Part shown: positions 9,074 to 18,193 of the stretch, one piece after another
Layout: every line of letters begins with the position of its first letter
Numbering within the stretch: position 1 is the first letter of the stretch
NCBI RefSeq assembly: GCF_003352165.1
Contig: NZ_CP029176.1
Span: forward strand, 3,843,407-3,907,406
Direction of reading: 5' to 3'
Length of the DNA stretch: 64,000 nucleotides
Source of the DNA: Acidibrevibacterium fodinaquatile
GTDB taxonomy: Bacteria > Pseudomonadota > Alphaproteobacteria > Acetobacterales > Acetobacteraceae
Translations under genes and position numbers: made by a program
Notes under the pieces: model-generated
The model's input: the letters and a program-made list of their open reading frames with translations, nothing else
Told to the model about the DNA's origin: nothing
The model's database searches: none

Positions 9074-10813
9074 CTATTGAAAGGTTTTGGTCAACCCGAC
9101 GGTCACCATGTTCGCGGTCGCGCTGACGCCGGGCAAATTGCCGAGAAACTCCATATAGGTATATGTCGCGATAGCACTTAACGTTGGACTAATGGTGTAG
9201 GTGAGCGAACTCGATGCCTGGAGGGTGGTGAAATTCTCCGCCGGCTGCCCTGCGACATAAAACGACATCGGCCCATAGGTGAAAGAATTGGTGGCGGTCA
9301 GATCATCGGAAATCGTGTGGGTCCAAGACAGCGTCCCGTAAGACATGCGATCGGAATAAGACAGGATGCCGGGGACGACGGCAATCGCATAATCGGTCTC
9401 GTGGCTCCCGGTGAGCGAGAACGTGTCGCGGTCATAGGCGGTGGTGATGCCGGCGTTAAAAAGCTTGGTCTGGAGCAATCCTTCCTCGAGGGCGAAGAAC
9501 GGGTTGGCGACCGCGATCGGCGCGCCGGTCGCGGTCGAGGTGGTCTGTCCGGTCGGCAGCAGCGTCGAATTGGCGAGGTTGTTCTGGATCGCCTGCGGCG
9601 CGGTGTCGAGATATTCGGTGTAATTGGCGTTGATCTTGGTGCGTTTGGTGAGTTGATACTCGCCGTCGAGATAGGGATAGGTAAGGCCGTATTTGTGGCC
9701 GTAGGTCGCGATCACGGTGCTATCGGCGTTGGGCTTCCATTTGAAGCCGACATCCCAGATCGCATCATGGATCGCGATGTCGGGTTGCATGTTGTAATTG
9801 ATGTCTTCCCAGCCGCCGCCAAAGAGCAGCGCGAAGCTGTGCGTCAGCGCATAGGAAAATTCGTTGTCATAGATATTCTGATAGGAATCCGGCCCCATGC
9901 CGAAGCCGTTATATTGCTGCAGATCGGCGGTGCTCTGAAGTTGCAGGCGGCCGAGGAAGTTCCCGGTGGTGAATTGCGCCTGCTCCTCGCTGGTCATCAG
10001 ATTGCCGTTGAAGGGATTGAAATAGGCGGGATACTGCGAACTTGACGGAATATAGCTATCGACGCCATTGAGCCCGGTCATGCCGAAATTGGTATTGTTG
10101 AAGGAATACATCAACTTGCCGGTGCCGTAATCACCGAACTGGTGCTGGAGATAGGGGGAGACCGAGAAGCTGGTGATCTGCTCGGTAAAAGCCGGGTTAT
10201 AGCCGAACGGGCCGATCGAGCCGCCGGGTGTGGCCTGGGTCGAGGCAAAACCCTGAAGACTGAGGAACAGCGTTTCGGGGACGAGGGTGATGGTCGCCTG
10301 CGCGGCGCCGTTCTCGTCGATCTGATTGAGTCCGGAATAGCCGGGGAAAATCAAGACATTGGGATCATAGACCGCCGTTGCCTGGACGCGCTGGGTATCG
10401 CCGACGATCGAGATCGAGGGGTTGATCGAGGTATAGATGTCAGAATCGCGTGGCGCGCTGATCATCAGCACGTTGTCGATATAGGTCTCGCTGACATTGA
10501 GGCTGGACGTGATCGCCCACGCCGGCGGCGTGCCGCCCGCTGGCGGCGGCGCCGGGGCGGCCGGGGTGAGCGGCGTCGGCAACACGTCGGGGTTGGCGAG
10601 CGGCGGCGCGCCGAGATTGACCTGCGCCACCGCGATCGGTGAGGCCGGGGCGGCCGGCGGGGCGGGGAGCAGGGCTGCGTCCTGCGCCCGGGCTGCGGTG
10701 CCGCCGAGGCCAAGCCCGCCCGCGCCGAACACCAGGCCGGCGGCGATCCGCCGAAAATACCCGCCGGCATGGCGGCGAGGGCAGGCCGCGGCGCTACCGC
10801 AAAAAGCGCTCAT
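9074..10813 (-). CDS. PEP-CTERM system-associated outer-membrane protein (TIGR03016-like)
   Basis: The start is set at ATG 10813 (MSAFCGSAAACPRRH), 32 bases after the kinase gene, giving 579 residues. A long signal segment ends near GLGGTAARAQD, followed by a Pro/Ala-rich linker (to about residue 125). The rest is made of alternating amphipathic strands such as SSLNVSETYIDNVLMIS and KLMYSFNNTNFG, with strand endings in aromatic residues and a C-terminal TVGLTKTFQ. This is a beta-barrel pattern. Size and position match the TIGR03016 outer-membrane family found with exosortase A. It probably acts in export of the polysaccharide across the outer membrane. No catalytic function is apparent. Confidence 0.88.
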   Translation of the reverse strand: MSAFCGSAAACPRRHAGGYFRRIAAGLVFGAGGLGLGGTAARAQDAALLPAPPAAPASPIAVAQVNLGAPPLANPDVLPTPLTPAAPAPPPAGGTPPAWAITSSLNVSETYIDNVLMISAPRDSDIYTSINPSISIVGDTQRVQATAVYDPNVLIFPGYSGLNQIDENGAAQATITLVPETLFLSLQGFASTQATPGGSIGPFGYNPAFTEQITSFSVSPYLQHQFGDYGTGKLMYSFNNTNFGMTGLNGVDSYIPSSSQYPAYFNPFNGNLMTSEEQAQFTTGNFLGRLQLQSTADLQQYNGFGMGPDSYQNIYDNEFSYALTHSFALLFGGGWEDINYNMQPDIAIHDAIWDVGFKWKPNADSTVIATYGHKYGLTYPYLDGEYQLTKRTKINANYTEYLDTAPQAIQNNLANSTLLPTGQTTSTATGAPIAVANPFFALEEGLLQTKLFNAGITTAYDRDTFSLTGSHETDYAIAVVPGILSYSDRMSYGTLSWTHTISDDLTATNSFTYGPMSFYVAGQPAENFTTLQASSSLTYTISPTLSAIATYTYMEFLGNLPGVSATANMVTVGLTKTFQ

Positions 10814-10845
10814 GTGATGACCACCCTGCCTCCCGTCCGACGCGA

Positions 10846-11721
10846 TCAGTAATAATAGGCGCCGAAGGTGCTCTTTGTCGTCAACTGAGATTTGTTGAGC
10901 AAGAGAGTGATCGTCGGACACGCGGCGATGAGATCGAGCGAGGACTCCACCTCGCCGCGCTTCGTCCGCTCGGCCTCGACCACGAAAACAATCTGCCCAA
11001 CCACCGGGGCGAGCGCGCTCGGGTCGCTTGTCGAAAGGCAGGGCGGCGCATCGAGCATGATCACCATCGAGGAGAAGCGGCGGGCCAACCGCTCGACCGT
11101 GGTCGCAATCGAGACCTTGGCGGTGAGATCACCGCGGCCAGGGCCAACACCGCCGATCGGCAGGATCGACAGGGTCTCAAGCCGCGTCGGCACCACCAGC
11201 GCCTCCGGGCGGGGCATGAGGCCAGCGCCGAAATCGAGCAAACCGGGCTGTTCGGTGAGGTTGAGATGGTGTGAAAGCGAGGTATGTTTGGCATCGGCAT
11301 CGACGAGCAATACCTGCCGCCCGCCAAAATGCGCGATGGCGGCGGCAAGGTTGAGGGCGACGAAGCTTTTGCCCTCATTCGGCCGGGAGCTGGTGATCAT
11401 CACCAGGTTAGAAAGGCCAGCGCTCTGTTGGCCGGGTTTGGCGACGGCGTCGAGCTGGCGCAGAACCTGGCTCTGGACGAGACGGAATTCCTCGGCCACG
11501 CGATCGCGCTTGCGCCCCCAAGGGATCATGCCGGCTTGCTCCAAAACCGCGAACTCGAGGGGCGGCGGCGGCACGAAGGCGGCGGGAGAAAGCGGCGCCG
11601 ACCGCGCGGCGGGGGCCTCCTCGCTCGGCGCTGGCGGCAACGGCGCCGAGCGGGTGAGTTCCTCGAGACCACGGAGATGCTTCGCCGCGCGCTCGATGAG
11701 ATGAGAGGTCTTGGTTTGCAC
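10846..11721 (-). CDS. Exopolysaccharide tyrosine autokinase (BY-kinase)
   Basis: A 291-residue cytoplasmic P-loop kinase starting at GTG 11721, two bases after the stop of the chain-length gene. Walker A is ITSSRPNEGKSF (about 109-120), Walker A' is VLLVDADAKHTS and Walker B is MVIMLDAPP. The protein ends FGAYYY, a tyrosine tail that in CpsD/Wzc kinases is the autophosphorylation site. Residues 1-75 are a Pro-rich N-terminal region. This is the TIGR03018 family, the split kinase partner of the Wzz-like gene upstream. Together they control polymer length and export by cycles of phosphorylation. The GTG start is favoured because no ATG exists near the start. Confidence 0.92.
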   Translation of the reverse strand: MQTKTSHLIERAAKHLRGLEELTRSAPLPPAPSEEAPAARSAPLSPAAFVPPPPLEFAVLEQAGMIPWGRKRDRVAEEFRLVQSQVLRQLDAVAKPGQQSAGLSNLVMITSSRPNEGKSFVALNLAAAIAHFGGRQVLLVDADAKHTSLSHHLNLTEQPGLLDFGAGLMPRPEALVVPTRLETLSILPIGGVGPGRGDLTAKVSIATTVERLARRFSSMVIMLDAPPCLSTSDPSALAPVVGQIVFVVEAERTKRGEVESSLDLIAACPTITLLLNKSQLTTKSTFGAYYY

Positions 11722-11723
11722 CG

Positions 11724-13319
11724 TCACACGAACCTCGCCAGCCAATGCGAGCCCGGCATGGCGGCGAACCAATGCGGCCCGGTGATGAAGGCGCCGAACA
11801 TGAAAACCAACAGCACGACGCCAAACCCGAAGGTGATGGCCGGCATCATCGCCGCGCGCCGCGGCCCGTGCGAGGTCAGCGAAATGCCACCGAGCACCGG
11901 CAGGCCGAAGCTGCGGAGATCGTTCGCCGTATAGAAGCAGGAATCGAGATGGGCGAGCAGCAGCGCAAGGCCGGCGCCACCGCCGAGCCCCGCGACCAGC
12001 ACGCCAGCCATCAGCAAGGCACGCTTTGGCGCCACCGGCGCCCGCGGCATCTGCGGCGGATCGATGATTTGGAGGCGCAGCTTGTCGGCATCGGTATCGG
12101 CCGCCGAGGAGAGCCGCATCACCTCGCGCCGGCTCAGCAATTCCTCATAGGTCTTGCGGACCACCGCGTAATCGCGATCGAGATCCATGTATTCGGCCTG
12201 CAACCCCGGCTCGTTACGCACGATCGCGGCGAGCCGATCACGCGATTTGATCGCCTCGTCACGCTGGCGGCGGAGCGAGTTCACCGTCGCCTCGGCGTCA
12301 AGCAGGCGAACCTTGATCTGGTCGTAGACCGCGTTCGGCAAACCATGTCCCGCGTTGGCGCCAGCATGCGCGCCGCCGCCACCCCCTCCGCCGCCGGCGC
12401 CGGCGGCGGTATAAGGCGCGGCTTTCAGCGCCTCGACCAAGCGGCGCGCGGCGATCACCTCGGGATGGTCCTCGGTATATTTCAGCCGCAGCTCACGAAG
12501 TTTCTTCTCCGCGGCGATGAGATCGGGGTCGGCGGCGGCAGCGCCGGCGTTGTGCTGCAGCGCCGCCCGTCCCGCCTCCGACATCTGTAGCGGCGAATTC
12601 GAGTGGAGATCTTGGGCGAGCATGTCCCGCTTGGCGATCGCATCGGCGAGTTCGCCTTCGAGCTGGGTCACCTGCGCGCGCGCCGCTTCGAGGCCGCCGA
12701 CCCCGCCATTCGCGTCAGAAGGCAGCAGCTCCATGTATTTGGCCTGGAAATCGGCCCGTCGGTGCTCGGCCTCGCGCAGCTTGGCCTCATACTCGGCGAT
12801 CTGGGCATCGAGGAAGCGCGCCGCGTTCTGCATCTGCAAGCGATTGGTGCCGGTCGCGCTTTCGACGAAAATGGTGATCAGCGTCTGCACCACGTCATAG
12901 GCGAGGCGCGGGCGGGTGTTGCGGTAGGTGATGGTGAAAAGGTTATTGGTCTGTGACTGGATGCGGATCGCCGTCGCCAATTGCTCGATCAGCGCGTTGC
13001 GGCGGACCGGATCGGGGGCAAGCAGGTCGAGATCGGTCTTCGAAATCAGCTTTTCGAGATTGGGCCGGCTGAGCAAGGTGCGCTGCAGGAGATCGACCTG
13101 GTTCGCCGGCGTGCTGTCGATCGCGAGCCCCTTGAGCAGCGGCGTGAGCACGGCATCGGCATCGACATAGAGCCGCGTGCTCGCCTCATACTGATTGGGC
13201 ATCAGGACGACACCGACCCAGCCGCCAAGACAGAGCAGCCAAGCGCCGGCAAGCGCGAGCCACCGCCGCCGCCAGGCGCCGACGAGGTAGCGATGCAGCA
13301 GCGCGGAAAGCTGGTCCAT
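11724..13319 (-). CDS. XrtA system polysaccharide chain-length determinant protein (Wzz-like)
   Basis: A 531-residue inner-membrane protein. The first transmembrane helix is at about 19-38 (LALAGAWLLCLGGWVGVVLM), followed by the Wzz-type motif YEASTRLYVDADAVLTPLL. A long coiled-coil periplasmic region runs from about 160 to 410, with a Gly-rich insert (AGAGGGGGGGGAHAG). A GNVR-like segment is near SRREVMRLSSAADTDADKLRLQIIDPP, with a second helix at 430-455 and a short third hydrophobic stretch near the C-terminus. It fits TIGR03007. It should set chain length with the tyrosine kinase encoded next. ATG 13319 has a GGGGG just upstream; a GTG at 13328 directly after the export gene stop is possible. 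Confidence 0.92.
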   Translation of the reverse strand: MDQLSALLHRYLVGAWRRRWLALAGAWLLCLGGWVGVVLMPNQYEASTRLYVDADAVLTPLLKGLAIDSTPANQVDLLQRTLLSRPNLEKLISKTDLDLLAPDPVRRNALIEQLATAIRIQSQTNNLFTITYRNTRPRLAYDVVQTLITIFVESATGTNRLQMQNAARFLDAQIAEYEAKLREAEHRRADFQAKYMELLPSDANGGVGGLEAARAQVTQLEGELADAIAKRDMLAQDLHSNSPLQMSEAGRAALQHNAGAAAADPDLIAAEKKLRELRLKYTEDHPEVIAARRLVEALKAAPYTAAGAGGGGGGGGAHAGANAGHGLPNAVYDQIKVRLLDAEATVNSLRRQRDEAIKSRDRLAAIVRNEPGLQAEYMDLDRDYAVVRKTYEELLSRREVMRLSSAADTDADKLRLQIIDPPQMPRAPVAPKRALLMAGVLVAGLGGGAGLALLLAHLDSCFYTANDLRSFGLPVLGGISLTSHGPRRAAMMPAITFGFGVVLLVFMFGAFITGPHWFAAMPGSHWLARFV

Positions 13320-13328
13320 CGCCCCCAC

Positions 13329-13955
13329 TCAGAACCAGGATTGCGGAATGATCAGCGTATCGCCCGGCTTCATTTCGACATTCTGCGACACATCGCCATC
13401 CTTCAGCAGACTGCTCAGCTTGATGTGGATGATTTCCTGCTGGCCGTTGGCGCCGCGGCGGACGATCACCGAACGGTTGCCGGCGGCGTATTTGGTGAGC
13501 CCCTTGGCCTCGATCATCACGTCGAGCACGGTCAGATGGTCGCGATAGGGAATCGCCATCGGGTCGGCGGCCTCGCCGATCACCCGCACCTGGCGGTCAA
13601 ACGGCCCGACGAAGGAGTGCATCATCACCGTCACCGTCGGATCCTTGACGTATTTCTTGAGCTTCTCGGCGATGTCTTCGCCAAGCTGGGTCGGCGTCTT
13701 GCCGGCCGCCATCATGTCGGGGACCAGCGGCACCGAAATCCGCCCGTCGGGCCTGACCGGCAGCGCGGTGACGCTGAGATCGGCCGCCTGATAGACGAAG
13801 ATCGACAGCGTATCGCCGGGGCCGATGATATAGTCGCTGGCGGTGGCCGGGGTGCTGGTATTGGTCGGGTCAAGCGCCTTCGGCGCCGGTGAACACGCCC
13901 CGACCAAGACCCCGATGAGGGCCAAGGCGACGATCCCAAAAGTCACTCGCTTCAT
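13329..13955 (-). CDS. XrtA system polysaccharide export lipoprotein (Wza-like)
   Basis: A 208-residue outer-membrane export protein. The signal peptide ends in a lipobox, VGAC (Cys about residue 21). The poly-export core follows: DYIIGPGDTLSIFVYQAADLSVTALPVRPDGRISVPLV, then a SLBB-like segment RQVRVIGEAADPMAIPYRDHLTVLDVMIEAKGLT, ending KPGDTLIIPQSWF. This corresponds to TIGR03027. It is the first gene of the minus-strand arm, so the arm's promoter should lie between it and the tRNA. ATG 13955 (MKRVTFG) is preferred over a GTG three codons upstream. Confidence 0.93.
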   Translation of the reverse strand: MKRVTFGIVALALIGVLVGACSPAPKALDPTNTSTPATASDYIIGPGDTLSIFVYQAADLSVTALPVRPDGRISVPLVPDMMAAGKTPTQLGEDIAEKLKKYVKDPTVTVMMHSFVGPFDRQVRVIGEAADPMAIPYRDHLTVLDVMIEAKGLTKYAAGNRSVIVRRGANGQQEIIHIKLSSLLKDGDVSQNVEMKPGDTLIIPQSWF

Positions 13956-14088
13956 GCTCACCACCGCCCGCGCGTTACGTCGCCGTCCAAGATCAGCTGT
14001 TATTTAGTAGAGGTTCACCGCCGAAGACATCCCATCCGATCCCAGCAGACCCGCTTTTGGCGGACCAGGCGCAGCGCCGCGGCTGGCA

Positions 14089-14160
14089 TAGGCGCGGAAG
14101 GAATTGAACCCCCAGCCTCTGCCATGTGATGGCAGCGCTCTGCCGTTGAGCTACACGCCT
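14089..14160 (-). tRNA. tRNA-Val (anticodon CAC)
   Basis: The complement folds as a complete cloverleaf of 72 nt. The acceptor stem AGGCGTG pairs with CGCGCCT (one G-T pair), the D stem is GCTC/GAGC, and the anticodon stem CTGCC/GGCAG encloses the loop ATCACAT with anticodon CAC (Val, GUG codons). The variable loop has 5 nt, and the T arm is GGGGG-TTCAATT-CCTTC. The discriminator is A, and CCA is not encoded. It lies between the two divergent arms of the XrtA locus. Confidence 0.92.
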
Positions 14161-14728
14161 TCAAAATGCCGCCACAGTCACGCCACCTTACCTCGGCAGG
14201 AAATAGCAAAGAGATTATTTTTTTGTAAAGTTTGCTCCGATCGACACCCAAGCTTACCGACCCGGCGGTGACGCCGCCACCAAAAATTAACAAACCCTTC
14301 ACATCGGTGGCATGGCCGCCGCATTGACGATGGCTTAACATCATCGTTGACATAGCTTCAACATCCGTCGTAAATTTTGCCTCAGATGGCAGAAATTAGT
14401 ACATAACCGGAGGTTGTTGTCAGTTTGATATGAGATAAATAAATAGAACTGTTAGGTAAATTGCTCAAATGTTAATTTTTAAAATGCGGCTTTCATAAAA
14501 AGTTTCATTCGCGAAGGGTGATTAGCATGGCAATTAAAATCGCATCAACCATTGGGTTCTGTTGAATTAACGAATGTTCGGGGGACAGGGGTCGGCGCCG
14601 ATCATGGAGTCATGCGGTTTTTGAATGATGCCGAAACATCAACCGAGCCGTGAGAGTTCAGCGCCTGCTTCAGAGTCATCACGGTGTGATTTTCGAGACG
14701 CCCTCCGGAATGTTGCGGTGAGGATACG
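14161..14728. promoter_or_regulatory. AT-rich control region between the tRNA and the plus-strand XrtA operon
   Basis: These 568 bases contain no convincing gene and are much richer in A and T (especially 14200-14560) than the flanking DNA. Stop codons are frequent in all frames. The stretch must contain the promoter of the plus-strand arm starting at 14729 and that of the tRNA. A sequence TGGCATGGCCGCCGCAT at 14308-14324 has the GG-N10-GC spacing of a sigma-54 promoter, but its -12 half is poor. Low GC can mark a regulatory region with bent DNA or bound H-NS-like protein; this is inference. Confidence 0.5.
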
Positions 14729-16096
14729 ATGACCAAAATATTCGGCCATTACATGCCTTCGGAAATGCTGATGCTGTGGCTGGTCGAGGCCGTGCTCAGC
14801 TTTACGCTGATCGCCGCCCTGCTCGCCTTCGGCGCGACCGGCCTCTTGCCGGCGAACCAATCCGTCTACGGCGGCGCGGTCCAGGCGGTTGACGTCGCGG
14901 CATTGATCACGCTTGCCTTCGGTCTCGCGGGCTCGGCGCTCGGGCTCTATCGGCGGGAAACGCTGCTTTATACGCGGCAGCTGCTGGTCAATATCGGTAT
15001 CGTCGCCCTCATCGTGCTGCCGGCGCTGGCGATGTTCGCGCCTCTCTTTCATGCCGATCTCTTCGCTCTGCTCGCCAGCCGGGAGGCGCTATGGCTGCCG
15101 CGTATCCTGGTCGCCTGGCTGCTTTGTCTCGCGCTCACCCGCTCACTCTTTCGCGTCGCCCTCCGCCACGGGGTTTTCGCCCGCCATATCCTGGTGTTGG
15201 GCGACCCCGATGATATCCGCGGAACGCCGGCGCCGCGGCTCGATGACGCCGGCTTTTTTACCATCGCCGCGCCCGCCAGCGACCCTGCCGCACTCGATCC
15301 GGAGGCGCTGCGCGCGCGTAAAATCTGGGGGATCGTGATCGCCGCCGCCGCCCGCGCAAGCCTGCCGGCGGCGGCGCTTTTGCGTTGCAAGAGTGCCGGT
15401 ATCCGTATCTTCGACGAGGTCGACTTCCGTGAGCGCCGCTTCCGTCGCCTCGATCTCGACCGCTTGCCGCCGGACTGGCTGGTTTTTGCCGAGCGCGCCT
15501 TCGCGAGCCGGCTCGATCAAGCCTTCAAACGCGGCTTTGATCTCCTGCTCAGCGTCACGATGCTGATCCTGGTGCTGCCGCTCATGCTGCTCGCCGCCCT
15601 CGCCATCCGCCTCGATAGCGCGGGGCCGGTGTTTTACCGCCAGGAGCGCGTCGGGCTGCACGGCAAGACCTTCATGCTGCTGAAATTCCGCAGCATGCGC
15701 ACCGACGCCGAGGCCGCCGGGCCGACTTGGGCCGCCGCCCATGATCCCCGCATCACCCGCGTCGGCGGCTTTCTGCGCCGCACCCGGATCGACGAACTAC
15801 CGCAACTGATCAATGTGCTCCGCGGCGAGATGAGCCTCATCGGGCCGCGCCCCGAGCGGCCGCATTTCGTCGCTAAGCTCGCCGCCGCGATCCCCCGTTA
15901 CCATGATCGCAGCTTCGTCAAACCCGGCATCACCGGCTGGGCGCAGGTCAATTTTCCCTATGGCGCCTCGATCGAAGATGCCCGGATGAAGCTCGCCTAC
16001 GATCTCTATTATGTCGCTCGTCGCAATTTTTTCCTCGATCTGCTCATCCTCTTCTCCACCGTCCGGGTGATCCTGTTCCGCGAAGGCGCTCGCTGA
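14729..16096 (+). CDS. XrtA system undecaprenyl-phosphate sugar phosphotransferase (priming glycosyltransferase)
   Basis: A 455-residue polyprenol-phosphate hexose-1-phosphate transferase. The N-terminal half has four to five transmembrane helices and a degenerate CoA-binding-like domain. A further helix at about 272-295 leads into the catalytic domain: AGPVFYRQERVGLHGKTFMLLKFRSMRTDAE, RIDELPQLINVLRGEMSLIGPRPERPHFV and PGITGWAQVNFPYGAS. These are the hallmarks of the WcaJ/TIGR03013 family. It transfers the first sugar phosphate onto the lipid carrier at the inner membrane, starting synthesis of the exported polysaccharide. It is the first gene of the plus-strand arm, followed 40 bases later by prsK. 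Confidence 0.93.
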   Translation: MTKIFGHYMPSEMLMLWLVEAVLSFTLIAALLAFGATGLLPANQSVYGGAVQAVDVAALITLAFGLAGSALGLYRRETLLYTRQLLVNIGIVALIVLPALAMFAPLFHADLFALLASREALWLPRILVAWLLCLALTRSLFRVALRHGVFARHILVLGDPDDIRGTPAPRLDDAGFFTIAAPASDPAALDPEALRARKIWGIVIAAAARASLPAAALLRCKSAGIRIFDEVDFRERRFRRLDLDRLPPDWLVFAERAFASRLDQAFKRGFDLLLSVTMLILVLPLMLLAALAIRLDSAGPVFYRQERVGLHGKTFMLLKFRSMRTDAEAAGPTWAAAHDPRITRVGGFLRRTRIDELPQLINVLRGEMSLIGPRPERPHFVAKLAAAIPRYHDRSFVKPGITGWAQVNFPYGASIEDARMKLAYDLYYVARRNFFLDLLILFSTVRVILFREGAR

Positions 16097-16136
16097 TCCC
16101 GCGACAGGGTGAGAAAAATCGCGTATCTCGGCAGGA

Positions 16137-18179
16137 ATGGCATGGATCGACCCTTTCCTCTATCCGGCTTGCGCCGCGGCCTATCTCGCGCTCGCGCTGT
16201 TCGTCGCGCTCGCGGGGCAAAAGCGGCGTAAGGGGCTGGTGCTGAGCGACGTCGGCCTGGTCATCGCCAGTCTGGCCACGGCCGCCTGGGCCGCCGCCAT
16301 CGCCGCCGCCCCGGAAACGCCGCTCGCGGCCCTGCCCGGCGGGCTCGAAGTGGCGCGTGATGCCGCTTGGTACGGCTTTGGTCTCCTTTTGCTGCCGTCA
16401 CCGTCGCCCGGGATCAGGCCGCTTCGTCGTCCCCTGGTTGGCTTTGGTGCGATCGTTCTCGTCTTTGCCGTTGGCGCGGCGTTCATCGCCCCCTCCTCCG
16501 GCGCGGAAATGACCCTCGCCTCGCCGGCGATCGCGGCGAGGCTCGGTTTCGCCGTCGCCAATCTGCTGCTCATCGAAAATCTCTACCGCAACAGCCGCCC
16601 CGAACGACGCTGGCACATCAACCTGCTTTGCATCGCGCTCGGTGCCCTGTTTGCCTATGATCTCGCGCTTTACGCCGACGCAGTGCTGTTTCGCCGGCTG
16701 TCGCCGCCGCTTTTCGCTGGCCAGGCCATCGTCGTCGCTGGCCTCGCGCCACTCATCGCGCTGGCGACGCTGCGCAACCGCAAGCACGGGATCACCCTTC
16801 AGGTTTCCCGCAGCGTCGTCTTCCACACGACGACGCTGATCGGAAGTGGGCTTTTCCTCCTTGCCCTCGCCGCCGCCGGCGAAGTCTTCCGGCGCTTCGG
16901 CGCGAATTGGGGAACGCTCGCGGAAATTTCTTTGCTTTTCGGCGGTCTGGTGATCATCGCGGTGCTGCTCAGCTCCGGCTCGGCGCGTTCGCGCCTGACC
17001 GCGCTGGTCGTCGATCATTTCTTTACCACTCGCTACGATTATCGCCGGGAATGGATGCGCTGTATCACCGCCCTCGCGACACCCGACCCCGCCGTCCCCC
17101 TGCACGAGCGGGTGATCCGCGCGACCGCCGAGGTGGTGGACAGCCCCGGCGGCGTCTTGTTCCTGCGCGCCGCCGAGGAAACCGGATTCCACTGGGGGGG
17201 CTCGCTCAACCTGCCGCCGGCCGGTGTCATGCTCGGCTCCGACCACCCCCTGCTCGCTCGGCTGGACGCGGGCGAGAAGGTCGTCGTCGCCGCGCCTGGA
17301 ACCGCGCCCTGGATCGAAGGCTTTCCGCCGCTCTGGCTCGCGGTGCCGCTGGTCCATGCCGGGCGGCTGATCGGGCTGATCCTGCTGTCCCCGCCACGGG
17401 CCCCCTTCCGTCTCGACGGCGAGGTCTTCACGCTCCTCCGCACCATCGGCCAGCAGGTCGCGGTGTTCCTCGCCGAACAGCGCGCAACCCAAAGCCTGGT
17501 CGAAACCCGGCATCTGCGCGAATACGGCCAACGCTTTGCCTTCGTCGCCCACGATATCAAGAATGTCTCGAGCCAGCTCTCGCTTCTGCTCGCCAACGCC
17601 GAATTTCACCTCGACAACCCCGATTTCCAGCGCGACATGCTGGCGACCGTGCGCGCCGCGGTGGCAAAAATCACCGCTCTTCTGGCGCGCCTCAACGCCT
17701 CCGAGAACGACGCCCCGGCAAGCGTCGTCGCGCCGCTCGAGCGGATCGCCGCCATCGCCGCGACCTTGCGCCAAAGCCGCGGTGTGCCGATCGCGATCGC
17801 ACCGGCCCAACCTTGCGGCAAAATCGCCATGCCCCTCGAGGCCTTCGACGCCGTCATCACCCATCTTCTCGACAATGCCCTCGACGCCGAGGCGAGTGCT
17901 GGCCGCCCGGGCCATGTCGAAGTCCGGCTGCGCGAGGAAAACGGCGCCGTGGTGATCGAGATCAGCGACCGCGGCGCCGGCATGACAGCGGATTTCATCC
18001 GCGACGAATTGTTCCGCCCCTTCCGCTCTTCCAAACACAGCGGATCTGGAATCGGGGCTTTCCAGGCCCGCGCCCTGCTCCAGAAGGCCGGCGGCAGCCT
18101 GCACGTCACCAGCGCACTCGGCGAAGGCACCACCATGCGCCTGTCGCTGCCCCTCCTCAACACGCCCGTCACCGCATGA
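16137..18179 (+). CDS. prsK: XrtA/PEP-CTERM system sensor histidine kinase PrsK
   Basis: The 680-residue protein has about eight N-terminal transmembrane helices (residues 1-290). A GAF-like domain follows (about 300-445), then a histidine kinase core with H-box FVAHDIKNVSSQLSLL (His472). The ATPase part has an N-box HLLDNALDAEA, G1 ISDRGAGM, and a G2 region SGSGIGAFQARALLQKAGG. This matches PrsK (TIGR02916), the sensor of the PEP-CTERM two-component system, whose signal is unknown. An AGGA lies just upstream of ATG 16137. It is separated from its partner prsR by 223 bp that contain a large repeat element. That is unusual, because these genes are normally close together. Confidence 0.94.
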   Translation: MAWIDPFLYPACAAAYLALALFVALAGQKRRKGLVLSDVGLVIASLATAAWAAAIAAAPETPLAALPGGLEVARDAAWYGFGLLLLPSPSPGIRPLRRPLVGFGAIVLVFAVGAAFIAPSSGAEMTLASPAIAARLGFAVANLLLIENLYRNSRPERRWHINLLCIALGALFAYDLALYADAVLFRRLSPPLFAGQAIVVAGLAPLIALATLRNRKHGITLQVSRSVVFHTTTLIGSGLFLLALAAAGEVFRRFGANWGTLAEISLLFGGLVIIAVLLSSGSARSRLTALVVDHFFTTRYDYRREWMRCITALATPDPAVPLHERVIRATAEVVDSPGGVLFLRAAEETGFHWGGSLNLPPAGVMLGSDHPLLARLDAGEKVVVAAPGTAPWIEGFPPLWLAVPLVHAGRLIGLILLSPPRAPFRLDGEVFTLLRTIGQQVAVFLAEQRATQSLVETRHLREYGQRFAFVAHDIKNVSSQLSLLLANAEFHLDNPDFQRDMLATVRAAVAKITALLARLNASENDAPASVVAPLERIAAIAATLRQSRGVPIAIAPAQPCGKIAMPLEAFDAVITHLLDNALDAEASAGRPGHVEVRLREENGAVVIEISDRGAGMTADFIRDELFRPFRSSKHSGSGIGAFQARALLQKAGGSLHVTSALGEGTTMRLSLPLLNTPVTA

Positions 18180-18193
18180 CGCGCGAAAGCAGC

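Noticed and set aside
14308..14324. Possible sigma-54 promoter TGGCATGGCCGCCGCAT before the plus-strand XrtA arm
   Set aside because: Spacing fits but the -12 element is poor and GG-N10-GC occurs often by chance in GC-rich DNA; another such match lies upstream of the export gene.
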